This document shows positions 1 to 9,080 of a DNA stretch of 64,000 nt, piece by piece. Within the stretch, counting starts at the first letter, position 1. Each line of letters begins with the position of its first letter. The notes below the pieces were generated by a model that searched no databases, was not told the DNA's origin, and worked only from the letters and a program-made list of their open reading frames with translations. The stretch is from JAJEFO01 sp965208685. GTDB taxonomy: Bacteria; Pseudomonadota; Alphaproteobacteria; Rhodobacterales; Rhodobacteraceae. The position numbers and the translations under genes are program-made. The stretch lies in the NCBI GenBank assembly GCA_965208685.1, contig CBDBPL010000007.1:3162001-3226000 (forward strand), written 5' to 3'.

Positions 1-1
1 C

Positions 2-253
2 CTTACGCGGCACCGATTCCATCAATTGATCAAGGATCTTGCCGTTGCGGCAGGAATCTCACCAAGCAAGGTCACTCCGCACACCCTGCGACACGCCTTT
101 GCCACGCACCTGCTTGCCAGGGGCGCCGACCTTCGCGCGATCCAGACCCTTTTGGGCCATTCGGATATCGCCACCACCGAGATATACACGCACGTTCTTG
201 AAGACCGCCTCAAGGATCTCGTTCTGGAACATCATCCTCTTGCGAAAGAGTGA
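2..253 (+). CDS. xerD: Tyrosine recombinase XerD, C-terminal part (cut by window start)
   Basis: This is the last 83 codons of a XerC/XerD-type tyrosine recombinase, which resolves chromosome dimers at dif together with its partner recombinase and FtsK. The visible part holds the end of the catalytic domain: the HTLRH box with the second catalytic arginine, the LLGH box with its histidine, and the IYTHV box with the nucleophilic tyrosine. The reading frame is open to the first base, so the start lies outside the window. XerD is preferred over XerC from the PHTLRHAFATHL and LGHSDIATTEIYTHV wording, but XerC or a phage-type integrase cannot be excluded from this fragment alone. Confidence 0.85.
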   Translation, partial: LTRHRFHQLIKDLAVAAGISPSKVTPHTLRHAFATHLLARGADLRAIQTLLGHSDIATTEIYTHVLEDRLKDLVLEHHPLAKE

Positions 254-269
254 TGCCGCCTGGAATGCC

Positions 270-289
270 CCCGTCCGCGCGCGGACGGG
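270..289. terminator. 20-bp GC-only palindrome downstream of xerD
   Basis: A perfect palindrome with arms at 270-278 and 281-289 begins 16 bases after the xerD stop codon. A second, weaker hairpin (arms 314-319 and 327-332) follows. Neither has a T-tract, so intrinsic termination is plausible but not proven. The rest of 254-440 shows no gene. Confidence 0.45.
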
Positions 290-440
290 CTGTGCCACGA
301 AATGCGATGATCCGGTCCGCGCGGCACGGACCATTCCGAGGTGATGCGTGCTTGCACCATCGGAGAGCTCCGGCCTCGTCCTGCACATCTCTTACTTGAA
401 TGACCACCACCGGCACTTCATATAGCGAGAAAGGATCCGA

Positions 441-1760
441 TTGACGAAGAGGATGGACAGCGCCCTTTCACTGATCGACGCCGGTTTCTGGGTGACGTGC
501 GGCGCAATCCTGCTGCTTCTGATCTTGTCTGCCTTCTTTTCCGGCAGCGAAACCGCGTTGACCGCCGCTTCGCGCGGCAAGCTCAAGGCGCGCGCCGAGA
601 AAGGCGAACGTGGCGCTGCGCGCGCGCTCGAAGTGACCGAGGACAGCGAGCGCCTGATCGGATCGGTCCTTCTCGGCAACAACCTCGTCAATATCCTGGC
701 CACTTCCCTCGCAACGGCCATGTTCACGCGCGCCTTCGGGGAAAGCGGGGTCGCCCTGGCCACGCTGCTCATGACGCTCCTCGTGCTGATTTTCGCCGAG
801 GTTCTGCCGAAGACCTATGCAATCTCCAACGCCGAACCGGCCGCCAGCCGGGTTGCCCGACCCATCGGATGGATTGTCCTTGTCCTGAACCCCGTCGTGA
901 ATGCCGTGCGCGCCATCGTGCGCGGCGTGCTGTTCATTTTCGGTGTCCGGATTGACCCGGACAGCCGCATCCTCTCGGTGCACGAGGAAATCGCGGGCGC
1001 CCTTCGACTCGGCCACTCGGAAGGCGTGCTCGAAAAGGAACACCGCGACAGGATGCTCGCCGCGCTTGATCTCGGTGAACGAACGGTCGAGGAAATCATG
1101 CTTCACCGCAGCCAGATCGAAATGATCGATGCCGACCTTCCGCCACAGCAGATCATCGATCTGTGCCTGAATTCGGCACATACGCGCCTGCCGATCTTCC
1201 GCGGCGAGCAGGAAAACATCATCGGGGTCCTGCACGCGAAGGAACTGCTTCGCGCGATTCACCCCCGCCTGTCAGATCCCGAGGCGAGCGCCGATCCGTT
1301 CAAGGGTTTCGACCCGATGGACGTGGCGATGAAGCCTTACTTCGTCCCGGAAACCACGACACTCGACGACCAGATGCGCCAGTTCCTGCACCGGTCCACT
1401 CACTTTGCCCTGGTCGTTGACGAGTACGGCGCACTGGAGGGCCTGATCACGCTTGAGGACATCCTGGAAGAAATCGTTGGGGAGATCACCGATGAACTCG
1501 ACCCAGACGAGGTTCATCCGCTCCGGCGAACCGAAGGCGGTGACTGCGTGATCGACGGAGCCATGACGATCCGGGATCTCAACCGTGCGACGGACTGGTC
1601 GCTGCCGGACGACGAAGCCGTGACGGTCGCGGGCCTCGTGATCCACGAAGCCCAGACAATTCCCACGGTCGGCCAGGTCTTTTCCTTCCACGGATTCCGA
1701 TTCGAGATCCTGGAACGCCACAACAACCGGATCACGCGTCTCAAGATCGGGGCGCTCTGA
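441..1760 (+). CDS. HlyC/CorC-family membrane protein (DUF21, CBS pair, CorC_HlyC)
   Basis: The product is a 439-residue integral membrane protein of the HlyC/CorC family (CNNM/MpfA relatives), associated with magnesium or cobalt efflux. The N-terminal DUF21 domain (about residues 15-190) has several hydrophobic segments and the family words SGSETALTA, GNNLVNI and EVLPKTYA. A CBS pair follows (about 205-340, including VVDEYGALEGLITLEDILEE), then a C-terminal CorC_HlyC domain (about 350-435). The start chosen is TTG at 441, which has an AAAGGA ribosome-binding site at proper distance; an in-frame ATG at 453 has its only purine run directly abutting the codon. The substrate cannot be read from the sequence. 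Confidence 0.88.
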   Translation: MTKRMDSALSLIDAGFWVTCGAILLLLILSAFFSGSETALTAASRGKLKARAEKGERGAARALEVTEDSERLIGSVLLGNNLVNILATSLATAMFTRAFGESGVALATLLMTLLVLIFAEVLPKTYAISNAEPAASRVARPIGWIVLVLNPVVNAVRAIVRGVLFIFGVRIDPDSRILSVHEEIAGALRLGHSEGVLEKEHRDRMLAALDLGERTVEEIMLHRSQIEMIDADLPPQQIIDLCLNSAHTRLPIFRGEQENIIGVLHAKELLRAIHPRLSDPEASADPFKGFDPMDVAMKPYFVPETTTLDDQMRQFLHRSTHFALVVDEYGALEGLITLEDILEEIVGEITDELDPDEVHPLRRTEGGDCVIDGAMTIRDLNRATDWSLPDDEAVTVAGLVIHEAQTIPTVGQVFSFHGFRFEILERHNNRITRLKIGAL

Positions 1761-1899
1761 CGTCATCCGGTCCGGCGCGGATTGCCAAGGCCGTGCCACG
1801 CCCGTACGGTTGGCAGACGGCTTCCGGAGCGGGCCGCCCGACGGCAACGCACCGCTCCGTGTCTGCCGGCATCTCAAGGACATTGCTGACTGCGCGCGT

Positions 1900-4800
1900 T
1901 CAGCGTTCGGTGAGCTTGAGCTCGATGCGGCGGTTCTGCGCCCTTGCGGCGTCGGAGTTCTCCGGGTCGACGGGCCGGAACTCGCTGAAGCCCGCGGCGG
2001 CCAGCCGTTCCGGCGGGAAGCCCAGCGTCCCGGTCATGTATTTCACCACCGACAGCGCGCGCCCCGCGCTGAGCTCCCAGTTGTCCGCGAACTCGCCCGC
2101 GACCGTGACCGGCGCGTTGTCGGTGTGCCCGTCGACCCGCAGCACCCAGTCGAGGTTCGGGGGGATCTCGTCGGCCACGTCCACGAGGATCCCCGCGACC
2201 TCCGCGATCGAGGCCTGCCCCTCCGGCAGGAGGGTCGCGGAGCCGCTCTCGAACAGCACCTCGGACGAGAACAGGAACCGGTCGCCGACGATCCGCACCC
2301 CCTCCCGCTCGCCCAGCACCCGCCGCAGCGTCCCGAAGAACTCCGACCGGTAGGCGGCGAGGTCGACGACCTCCTCGTCCAGCGCCGCCTTCTCGCGCCG
2401 CAGGCGCTCCGCCTCCGCCGCCTCCAGCTCCGCGCGCCGCCTCTGCTCCGCGGCGACCCGCGCCAGGGCCTGGTTGAGCCGGCTGCCCAGCTCCCGGATC
2501 TGCACCCCGGCCTCCCTGTCCCGCTCCTCGGCGCTGTCCAGCAGCGCCGAGAGCTCGGCGAGCTGCGTGCGAAGCGCGGCCACCTGCGCGTTCAGCAGCG
2601 CGACCTCGCGCCGCGCCTGCGCGGAGATCTCCCGCTCTTCCGAGAGCCTCCGGTTCGCGGTCTCGAGAAGCAGCCGCTCGCGGTCCCGCGCCCCGAGCGC
2701 GCTCGCGCGCGCGTCCTCGGCGGCCAGCCGCGCCGCCAGGGCGGCCGCCAGCTCCTCGCGGAGCCCCTCCGCGTCCGCCTCCGCGTCCCGGAGCGTCGCC
2801 ACGTCGTCCTGCAGCCGGTCCCGGTCCGCCGCCAGAAGGGCGGCCTCGGCCCGCGCGTCGTCCCGCTCGGCCTCGGCCCGCCCCCGCAGGCCCTCCGCAA
2901 GGTCGAACTTCGCGATCACCTCGGCAAGCCGCGCGTTCAGGTCCGCCTCGGCCGCGTCCGCCGCCGCCAGCAGCGTGAGCGTCTCCTCGGCCCTCTTCCG
3001 CGCCTCCTCGAGCCTGAGCGACAGCGCGGTCAGCTCGGCCTCCGAGTTGCTCAGCCTCTCGCGCAGCGCCTCCGCGATCGCCGCCTCCGCGAGCCGCGCG
3101 GCCTCCTTCGCGTCGAGTTCCGCACGCGCGCTCTCGGCCTGCGCCAGCAGCTCCCTGATGACCGCGGCATCGGCCTCGGCGACGCTTCGGGCCTTGCCCA
3201 GGTCGGACTGGACAAGGGCCAGCGACGCAGCGGTCTCCGCCTCGGCGGCCTCCGACCGCTCGAGCGCCGCAAGCGTCTCCGCCAGGGACGCGTCGCGCGC
3301 CTCGACGTCGGCCAGGGCACGGGCCAGCAGCGCCGCGGTCTCGGCCTCGGAGACTTCCGACCGCTCGAGCGCCGCGTAAGCTTCCATCAGGGACACGTCG
3401 CGCGCCTCGACGTCGGCCAGGGCGCGGGCCAGCAGCGCCGCGGTCTCCGCCTCGGCGGCTTCAGACTGCCCGAGCGCCGCGAGCGCCTCCGCCAGGGACG
3501 CGTCGCGCGCCTCGACGTCGGCCAGGGCGCGGGCCAGCAGCGCCGCGGTCTCCGCCTCGGAGATTTCCGACTGCTCGAGCGCCGCGAGCGCTTGCGCCAG
3601 GGACACGTCGCGCGCCTCGATGTCGGCCAGGGCGCGGACCAGCAGCGCCGCGGCCTCCGCCTCGGAGATTTCCGACTGCTCGAGTGCCGCGAGCGCTTGC
3701 GCCAGCGACACGTCGCGTGCCTCGATGTCGGCCAGGGCGCGGACCAGCAATGCCGCGGTCTCCGCCTCGGAGATTTCCGACTGCTCGAGCGCCGCGAGCG
3801 CTTGCGCCAGGGACACGTCGCGTGCCTCGATGTCGGCCAGGGCGCGGACCAGCAATGCCGCGGTCTCCGCCTCGGAGATTTCCGACTGCTCGAGTGCCGC
3901 GCGAGCCTCCGCCAGGGACGCGTCGCGCGCCTCGATGTCAGCCAGGGCACGGGCCAGCAGCGCCGCGGTCTCCGCCTCGGAGATTTCCGACTGCTTGAGC
4001 GCTGCGAGAGCTTGCGCCAGCGACACGTCGCGCTCCTCGACATCGGCCAGGGCACGAGCCAGCAGTGCTGCGGTCTCCGCCTCGGCGATTTCCGACCGCC
4101 CTAGCGCCGCCAGGGCTTCCGCCAGGGACGCGTCACGCTCCTCGACGTCAGCTAGGGCACGGAGCAGCAGCGCCGCGGTCTCCGCCTCGGTGATTTCCGA
4201 TTGCTCCAGTGCCGCGAGTGCCGCCGCCAGGGACGCGTCACGCGCCTCGACGTCAGCCAGGGCACGGAGCAGCAGCGCCGCGGTCTCCGCCTCGGTGATT
4301 TCCGATTGCTCCAGTGCCGCGAGTGCCGCCGCCAGGGACGCGTCACGCGCCTCGACGTCAGCCAGGGCACGGAGCAGCAATGCCGCGGTCTCCGCCTCGG
4401 TGATTTCCGATTGCTCGAGTGCCGCGAGTGCCGCCGCCAAGGACGCCTCGCGCGCTTCGACATCGGCCCTTAGCCGGGCCGCCTCCGATGCCAGGGTCCG
4501 GCCTTCCTCCTGTGCCCTGTCGCGCTCGATCAGCAATGCGGCCACCTGCTCCTCAAAGCTGAGAATCGCCACATCCCGCTCGCGAAGTGTGCGCACCTGC
4601 GCCTCGATCTGGCTGGTGAGACTGGCAATGAGTACGGCCTGCCGTTCGGTCTCGCCCTGCAATCTTGCAATCGCCTCGTCCCGCCCGCGAAGCGTGCGCT
4701 CCTGCGAGTCGATCTGGCCAGTGAGACTGGCAATGAGCGCGGTCTGCCGATCAGTCTCGCCCTGCAATGTGGCAACGCTTTGCCGAAGTTGCGCGGTCTC

Positions 4801-5022
4801 CTGCTCCGACAGGCCGAGCGCCTCGTTGAGCGCCAGCACTTGTGACGCGAGGTCGCCCAGTTCCGTTTCCTGGCCCGTAATCGTCTCGCGCAGGACTGCC
4901 TGCACGAACATGAATATCGTGAGCAGGAATATCAGCACCAGAAGCAGGGCTGCCATTGCATCCACGAAGCCCGGCCAGATCGAACCGGACACGCGCTGCG
5001 TGGACCTATGTGTCAGGGCCAT
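1900..5022 (-). CDS. MotB/OmpA-like stator-type protein with long repetitive coiled coil
   Basis: This 1040-residue protein has a short cytoplasmic N-terminus, one transmembrane helix (about 17-41) with a buried aspartate at position 21 in the MotB/TolR/ExbD manner, a very long Ala/Glu/Leu-rich coiled coil (about 45-900), and a C-terminal OmpA-type peptidoglycan-binding domain (about 915-1038) with VDGHTDNAPV, NWELSAGRA and NRRIEL. It follows the MotA-like gene by 3 bases on the same strand, so the two very likely form a proton-driven inner-membrane complex anchored to the cell wall. The coiled coil contains twelve 35-residue repeats (about residues 184-603) plus two diverged copies near residues 86-155. 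The role of this pair is unknown; no flagellar or Tol genes are nearby. Confidence 0.85.
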   Translation of the reverse strand: MALTHRSTQRVSGSIWPGFVDAMAALLLVLIFLLTIFMFVQAVLRETITGQETELGDLASQVLALNEALGLSEQETAQLRQSVATLQGETDRQTALIASLTGQIDSQERTLRGRDEAIARLQGETERQAVLIASLTSQIEAQVRTLRERDVAILSFEEQVAALLIERDRAQEEGRTLASEAARLRADVEAREASLAAALAALEQSEITEAETAALLLRALADVEARDASLAAALAALEQSEITEAETAALLLRALADVEARDASLAAALAALEQSEITEAETAALLLRALADVEERDASLAEALAALGRSEIAEAETAALLARALADVEERDVSLAQALAALKQSEISEAETAALLARALADIEARDASLAEARAALEQSEISEAETAALLVRALADIEARDVSLAQALAALEQSEISEAETAALLVRALADIEARDVSLAQALAALEQSEISEAEAAALLVRALADIEARDVSLAQALAALEQSEISEAETAALLARALADVEARDASLAEALAALGQSEAAEAETAALLARALADVEARDVSLMEAYAALERSEVSEAETAALLARALADVEARDASLAETLAALERSEAAEAETAASLALVQSDLGKARSVAEADAAVIRELLAQAESARAELDAKEAARLAEAAIAEALRERLSNSEAELTALSLRLEEARKRAEETLTLLAAADAAEADLNARLAEVIAKFDLAEGLRGRAEAERDDARAEAALLAADRDRLQDDVATLRDAEADAEGLREELAAALAARLAAEDARASALGARDRERLLLETANRRLSEEREISAQARREVALLNAQVAALRTQLAELSALLDSAEERDREAGVQIRELGSRLNQALARVAAEQRRRAELEAAEAERLRREKAALDEEVVDLAAYRSEFFGTLRRVLGEREGVRIVGDRFLFSSEVLFESGSATLLPEGQASIAEVAGILVDVADEIPPNLDWVLRVDGHTDNAPVTVAGEFADNWELSAGRALSVVKYMTGTLGFPPERLAAAGFSEFRPVDPENSDAARAQNRRIELKLTER
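3214..4473 (-). repeat. Twelve in-frame 105-bp tandem repeats inside the MotB/OmpA-like gene
   Basis: Twelve consecutive units of 105 bp (35 codons, exactly five heptads) encode variants of ALADVEARDASLAAALAALE followed by QSEITEAETAALLLR. Units 2 and 3 are identical at protein level and nearly so in DNA, while units near the distal end are more diverged (for example SEAAEAETAASLA). The pattern indicates recent unequal exchange or slippage. Two older units with the same 35-residue period sit at about 4558-4767. Confidence 0.92.
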
Positions 5023-5025
5023 GGT

Positions 5026-6240
5026 TCAAGGCCCGTCCTGACCATTCTGCCCAAGAGCCCTTATCGCCTGTGTCAGTTCTGCAAGATCGGCCCTGAGTGC
5101 GCCCATGCTTTCCTGCCGACCGGCAGAAACTTCCTCGAGGATGCGAAGCACCTGGATGTCCATCGACCGCAGACGCCGACGGCTTTCCCCGTCAAAGCCG
5201 CCGGCCCCTTCCTGCAAGAGTCCTTCCAAGGCGGCTGCAAGACGGTCCTGAGCTTCGGAATTCCATTCAGGGTCGCGATTGCCCAGTTGCTCGTTGAGCT
5301 CTCCAATGACGTCGGCGACCCTAGCCAGCTGCTTGCTGTCGGCAGCTCGCTGCTCTGCCGTTTCGGCATAAGCCGTCTGCAGCTGATTCATCTGTTCGAC
5401 AAGATGTTCAACCAGTTGCGAAAGAGAGCCCTCGTCGCCGCCCGCCGCCTCTTCGCCGGCGAATCCGACCCGGGTCATGGTGGTGAGCCACTCCTCAAGT
5501 TCGCGATAGAAGCGGTTTTGGCCGTGACTGGCAAAAAGTTCCAGGATCCCGACAACAAGCGATCCGGCCAATCCCAAGAGCGAGGATGCAAAGGCGATGC
5601 CCATTCCTTCAAGCTGGTCTTCCAGGCCGGAAATCAGGCGCTCGAAAACCGTGACGCCGCTCTCACCTTCCGCTGGGGCCAATGCGCGAATCGTGTCCAC
5701 AACAGCGGGCACGGTGGTTGCCAGACCATAGAATGTGCCGAGAAGGCCGAGAAATATCAGGAGATTTATTATATAGCGGGTTATGTCCCGAGCTTCGTCA
5801 ATTCGCGTTGCGACGGAATCAAGGATCGAGCGAGAGGACGACGCCCCGATTTGGCTTCCCGCACTCCTCTTGCGCAGAAGCGCGGCCAATGGCGCCAGCA
5901 GTCTCGGTGCCTTGACAACCTCGTGGCCCGGGCGGCTTTCGGCAAATCCCTCGATCCAGCTGACCGACGACACCAGCTGAGAGATCTGCCAGAAGCAGGC
6001 CACGACACCGACAACAAACACAAGGGCAATGAACGCGTTGAACCAGGGGTTCGCCAGGAAGACGGGCGCGACGCGCGGGAAAGCCAGCATGACCCCAACG
6101 GCGACCAGCGCCAACACCAGGATCATCGTCATGAACTGACGATAGGGTTGCGTGAAGTGCCACTCGGCCTCGGTGTCCAGTCGGGTCATCGACAATCGGC
6201 CCCATACTGCCTTTGGCCGAGAATAGTTAATGCGCGACAA
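5026..6240 (-). CDS. MotA/TolQ/ExbB-like proton channel subunit
   Basis: The 404-residue product has two N-terminal membrane helices (about residues 38-60 and 65-88), a cytoplasmic segment, and two further helices (about 155-180 and 217-240) with LLIFLGLLGTFYGLATTVPAV and SSLLGLAGSLVVGILELFA, the arrangement of MotA/TolQ/ExbB channel proteins. A cytoplasmic tail of about 160 residues rich in Glu and Gln follows. The gene is immediately upstream of the MotB/OmpA-like gene on the same strand and the two should be cotranscribed. It probably forms the proton channel that drives its partner. It is not flagellar MotA by context, and a TolQ identity is unlikely because tolR, tolA, tolB and pal are absent. 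Confidence 0.82.
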   Translation of the reverse strand: MSRINYSRPKAVWGRLSMTRLDTEAEWHFTQPYRQFMTMILVLALVAVGVMLAFPRVAPVFLANPWFNAFIALVFVVGVVACFWQISQLVSSVSWIEGFAESRPGHEVVKAPRLLAPLAALLRKRSAGSQIGASSSRSILDSVATRIDEARDITRYIINLLIFLGLLGTFYGLATTVPAVVDTIRALAPAEGESGVTVFERLISGLEDQLEGMGIAFASSLLGLAGSLVVGILELFASHGQNRFYRELEEWLTTMTRVGFAGEEAAGGDEGSLSQLVEHLVEQMNQLQTAYAETAEQRAADSKQLARVADVIGELNEQLGNRDPEWNSEAQDRLAAALEGLLQEGAGGFDGESRRRLRSMDIQVLRILEEVSAGRQESMGALRADLAELTQAIRALGQNGQDGP

Positions 6241-6512
6241 AGTGCCAACCGGAATGCGAAGAGGCGTTGGCCGGCGAATGCACCTCGCAACCGAGAGGAA
6301 TCACGGTTGCTTGATCTCATTGTCCGCCGGGAATTCCAGCAAGTCGACATCGAGCTCCCAGCTCGTCAGCACCCCAATAGGCTGCCAACGTCTCCTGCTT
6401 GCAGCGTCTCCGCACGGAAGGTTGGCCCCCGTTTAGCCCCCGGCTCTGACGAATGGGTCCATGCCGGATGGCTCCAGCCTTGAAGCTCTGCCGGAATCCA
6501 GGCTCTCGCACG

Positions 6513-7079
6513 CTACTGCCCGCCTGCCGCAAGGACGCGCACGCGCGCCGACAGCAAGTCAAGATCCCTGTCCTCGATGCCCAGCTCACGAAGGTGGTCC
6601 GCCGTGTTCCAGAGGTACTCCGAATTCGGTCCGCGCCCACCTGCAGAGCGCGCAATGATCCGGGCTTGCTGTTCAAGTTCCAGCCCGGAGACATACTGCA
6701 CATGAGTCGGGTCAATCACGTAGGTCAGCGCCGTCACGGTCGAGCCATCCTCGACATCCAGTTGAACAAGGCGCTCAAGGTACGCTGACGATATCAATTC
6801 GCGCTCTCGCAGGTATTCGATGACCTCCGTGATTGCGTGGTCAGGCACGCGCATCGCTTGCCCCTGACACGACGCCCCCGACATTTCGTCAAGCGCCAGC
6901 ACCAGCCCCGGTCTCTCCGCGGTTCCACGATGGTGGATTGAACGCATGCAAAACGACCTGTGATAGTCGCGCAATGTCGCGAGCTTCCGCTCGGTCACCG
7001 GGAATCCCGGGTTCCAGAGAAGCGAGGCGTACCCGAAGACCCAAAGCGGGTTCAAATCAAGGACTTTCTCTTCCGTCAT
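6513..7079 (-). CDS. chaC: ChaC-like gamma-glutamylcyclotransferase
   Basis: The 188-residue product resembles ChaC glutathione-specific gamma-glutamylcyclotransferases, which cleave glutathione to 5-oxoproline and Cys-Gly in the cytoplasm. The start of the fold is seen as WVFGYASLLWNPGF, followed by CMRSIHHRGTAERPGLVLAL and the YLRERELISSAY region that carries the likely catalytic glutamate. The usual FGYGSL loop reads FGYASL here, a Gly-to-Ala change in the substrate loop. The frame stays open further upstream, but the ATG at 7079 is chosen because homology begins there and the next divergent gene starts 42 bases away, leaving room for a shared promoter region. Confidence 0.82.
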   Translation of the reverse strand: MTEEKVLDLNPLWVFGYASLLWNPGFPVTERKLATLRDYHRSFCMRSIHHRGTAERPGLVLALDEMSGASCQGQAMRVPDHAITEVIEYLRERELISSAYLERLVQLDVEDGSTVTALTYVIDPTHVQYVSGLELEQQARIIARSAGGRGPNSEYLWNTADHLRELGIEDRDLDLLSARVRVLAAGGQ

Positions 7080-7121
7080 GGCCACCTTAAAACAGCGGCC
7101 AACGGTCAAGGGAAGGGGCGG

Positions 7122-8114
7122 ATGCTGCGTCTTGCCGCGGTGCTCGTGATTGCCGCGCTTCTGTGGATGTGCTGGTGGGTCATCGGGCATTCTGCATATC
7201 AGAGAAACCTTGTGTCCTGGATGGAACAGAGGCGCAGCGCAGGCTGGGTGGCGGAATTCTCGGACATCTCGACACGCGGCTTTCCGAACCGCTTCGACAG
7301 CACCATTTCCGATCTGAGGCTGACGGAGCCTGACACGGGCATCACCTGGTCGGCACCCTTCGTGCAGTTCCTTTCGCTGGCATACAGGCCGCATCAGGTC
7401 ATCGCCGTCCTGCCGGACGACCACGTGATCTCGACGCCGCTTGAGACGCTTCAGGTCAACCATGACAGTGCGCGGGCGTCCATCTTCTTCAGACCCTCGA
7501 CAAGCCTTGCCCTGGAAAGCGCGCGACTTGTCCTGAAGGGCCCCCGAATCCGCTCGTCCCGAGGCTGGACCGTTTCGTCGACGGAATGGCGCTTCGCCAT
7601 CGAGGCGGTGCCTGTGCGCGAAAGCACGTATCGCGTGGGAATGGAATTGCTGGAACTTTCTCTTTCGGACTTGCTGCGACGCATCCCGAGTTCGTCCAAG
7701 ATGTTCCCGGACCAAATCGGCGTGGTTCGCGCCGACGCGGAGCTTGGGCTTGACGCACCGATGGGAAGGCGATTCTTCGAAGGCACACGTCTTGGCATCA
7801 ACCGGTTGAACCTGGCCGACCTTTCCGTTCGCTGGGGCGATTTCACCTTTAGCGCAAAGGGCGACCTGACTGTCTCGGAGGATGGCGTGCCAGACGGCGA
7901 GATCACGCTTCGCGCGGCGAAATGGCGAACCGTCCTGGACCTTGCGGAGGCGGCGGCACTGTTCGAGCCAGCATTTCGTGACGTGCTCGAAACAACCCTC
8001 GAGCTGATGCACGGGCACGAAGACGTGCTTGAACTCCCGCTCGTGTTCTCCGGCGGTCAGGTCAGCCTGGGTGTGGTTCCACTGGGAAAGGCACCGCGGC
8101 TCCAGGCCTGGTGA
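7122..8114 (+). CDS. DUF2125 domain protein, envelope-anchored
   Basis: The protein has 330 residues: an N-terminal hydrophobic helix (about 3-20, LAAVLVIAALLWMCWWVIG) that may be a signal anchor, then a soluble body with the DUF2125 pattern (GWVAEFSDISTRGFPNRFD near residue 45, and a C-terminal VFSGGQVSLGVVPLG). DUF2125 proteins are common in alphaproteobacteria and have no firm function; a periplasmic or membrane-associated role is inferred only from the N-terminus. The ATG at 7122 is preferred because it has a strong GGAAGGGG site just before it. It is divergent from chaC. Confidence 0.83.
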   Translation: MLRLAAVLVIAALLWMCWWVIGHSAYQRNLVSWMEQRRSAGWVAEFSDISTRGFPNRFDSTISDLRLTEPDTGITWSAPFVQFLSLAYRPHQVIAVLPDDHVISTPLETLQVNHDSARASIFFRPSTSLALESARLVLKGPRIRSSRGWTVSSTEWRFAIEAVPVRESTYRVGMELLELSLSDLLRRIPSSSKMFPDQIGVVRADAELGLDAPMGRRFFEGTRLGINRLNLADLSVRWGDFTFSAKGDLTVSEDGVPDGEITLRAAKWRTVLDLAEAAALFEPAFRDVLETTLELMHGHEDVLELPLVFSGGQVSLGVVPLGKAPRLQAW

Positions 8115-8162
8115 TGCCTGGGCCTCAAATCGAGATTCCGAATTTCATCAGCTTGACGAGAG

Positions 8163-9080
8163 TCACCTTGCCCCGCCACGACCAAAGTCCGGCGCGTCCG
8201 TGTCCTGGCCCGCCTCGATGATGCCGCGGCGAATCTCGCGCGTGCGGGTAAAGTAGTCAAAGAGCAGTTCCGCATCCCCGACCCTGATCGCGCGCTGCAG
8301 GGCGAACAGCTCCTCCGTGAAGCGGCCCAGTATTTCCAGCGTCGCCTGCCTGTTGTTAAGGAACACGTCCCGCCACATTGTCGGATCGGATGCCGCAATG
8401 CGGGTAAAGTCCCGGAAGCCCGCGGCCGAGTACTTCACGACCTCGCTGTCCGTCACCCTGCGAAGGTCATCGGCCACTCCGACCATCGTGTAGGCGATGA
8501 GATGCGGGCAGTGACTCGTGACCGCCAGCACCAGGTCGTGATGGTCGACGTCCATCTCCTCGACGTTTGCGCCCATGCCCTGCCAGAACCTTTTCAATCG
8601 ATCGAGCGCGCCTGGAGGGGTGCTGGAGTCGGGCAAAAGGATGCACCAGCGATTCTCGAAGAGTTCCGCGAATCCGGAGCGTGGACCCGAATGCTCGGTC
8701 CCGGCCAACGGGTGACCGGGAATGAAGTGCACGCCGTCAGGCACATGGGGCGCAACGGCATCGATCACTGCCCGCTTTACCGAACCGACCTCGGTGAGGG
8801 TGGCGCCTGGCTTGAGATGAGCTTCGATTTCGCGCGCCACGGGCCCCATCGCTCCAACGGGCACGGCAAGAACGACGAGGTCGGCACCTGCCACCGCCTC
8901 TGCGGGCGTATCGGTGACAACGTCACAGAATCCGAGTTCGCGCGTTATCTCGCGGCTTTCAGCCGACTTCGCCGTACCGGCAATCTCGCCTGCAAGCCCG
9001 GCGCGCCGGACGGCGTGCGCCATGGACGATGCAACCAGTCCGAGGCCGATCAAGGCGACGCGACCATAGATCTCCGTCAT
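8163..9080 (-). CDS. tyrC: Prephenate/arogenate dehydrogenase (cyclohexadienyl dehydrogenase)
   Basis: The 305-residue enzyme makes the NAD(P)-dependent oxidative decarboxylation of prephenate or arogenate in tyrosine synthesis. The Rossmann motif is at the N-terminus (VALIGLGLVASSMA, about residues 8-21). The catalytic region includes VGSVK, HFIPGHPLAGTEHSGP (about 138-153) and VTSHCPHLIAY. There is no fused chorismate mutase or ACT domain. The gene overlaps hisC by 4 bases (ATGA), so translation is probably coupled. Specificity between prephenate and arogenate cannot be read from the sequence. Confidence 0.9.
   Translation of the reverse strand: MTEIYGRVALIGLGLVASSMAHAVRRAGLAGEIAGTAKSAESREITRELGFCDVVTDTPAEAVAGADLVVLAVPVGAMGPVAREIEAHLKPGATLTEVGSVKRAVIDAVAPHVPDGVHFIPGHPLAGTEHSGPRSGFAELFENRWCILLPDSSTPPGALDRLKRFWQGMGANVEEMDVDHHDLVLAVTSHCPHLIAYTMVGVADDLRRVTDSEVVKYSAAGFRDFTRIAASDPTMWRDVFLNNRQATLEILGRFTEELFALQRAIRVGDAELLFDYFTRTREIRRGIIEAGQDTDAPDFGRGGAR

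Noticed and set aside
1810..5041. Long Leu/Arg-rich and Ser/Ala-rich frames opposite the MotB-like gene
   Set aside because: They are antisense shadows of the repeated coiled-coil codons and have no motif of their own.
5026..6240. ZorA/ZorB of the Zorya defence system
   Set aside because: No ZorC, ZorD or ZorE gene is adjacent and the coiled-coil/OmpA arrangement matches a general envelope pair.
7079..8018. Extension of chaC to a 501-residue protein
   Set aside because: The added part is antisense to the DUF2125 gene and lacks similarity.
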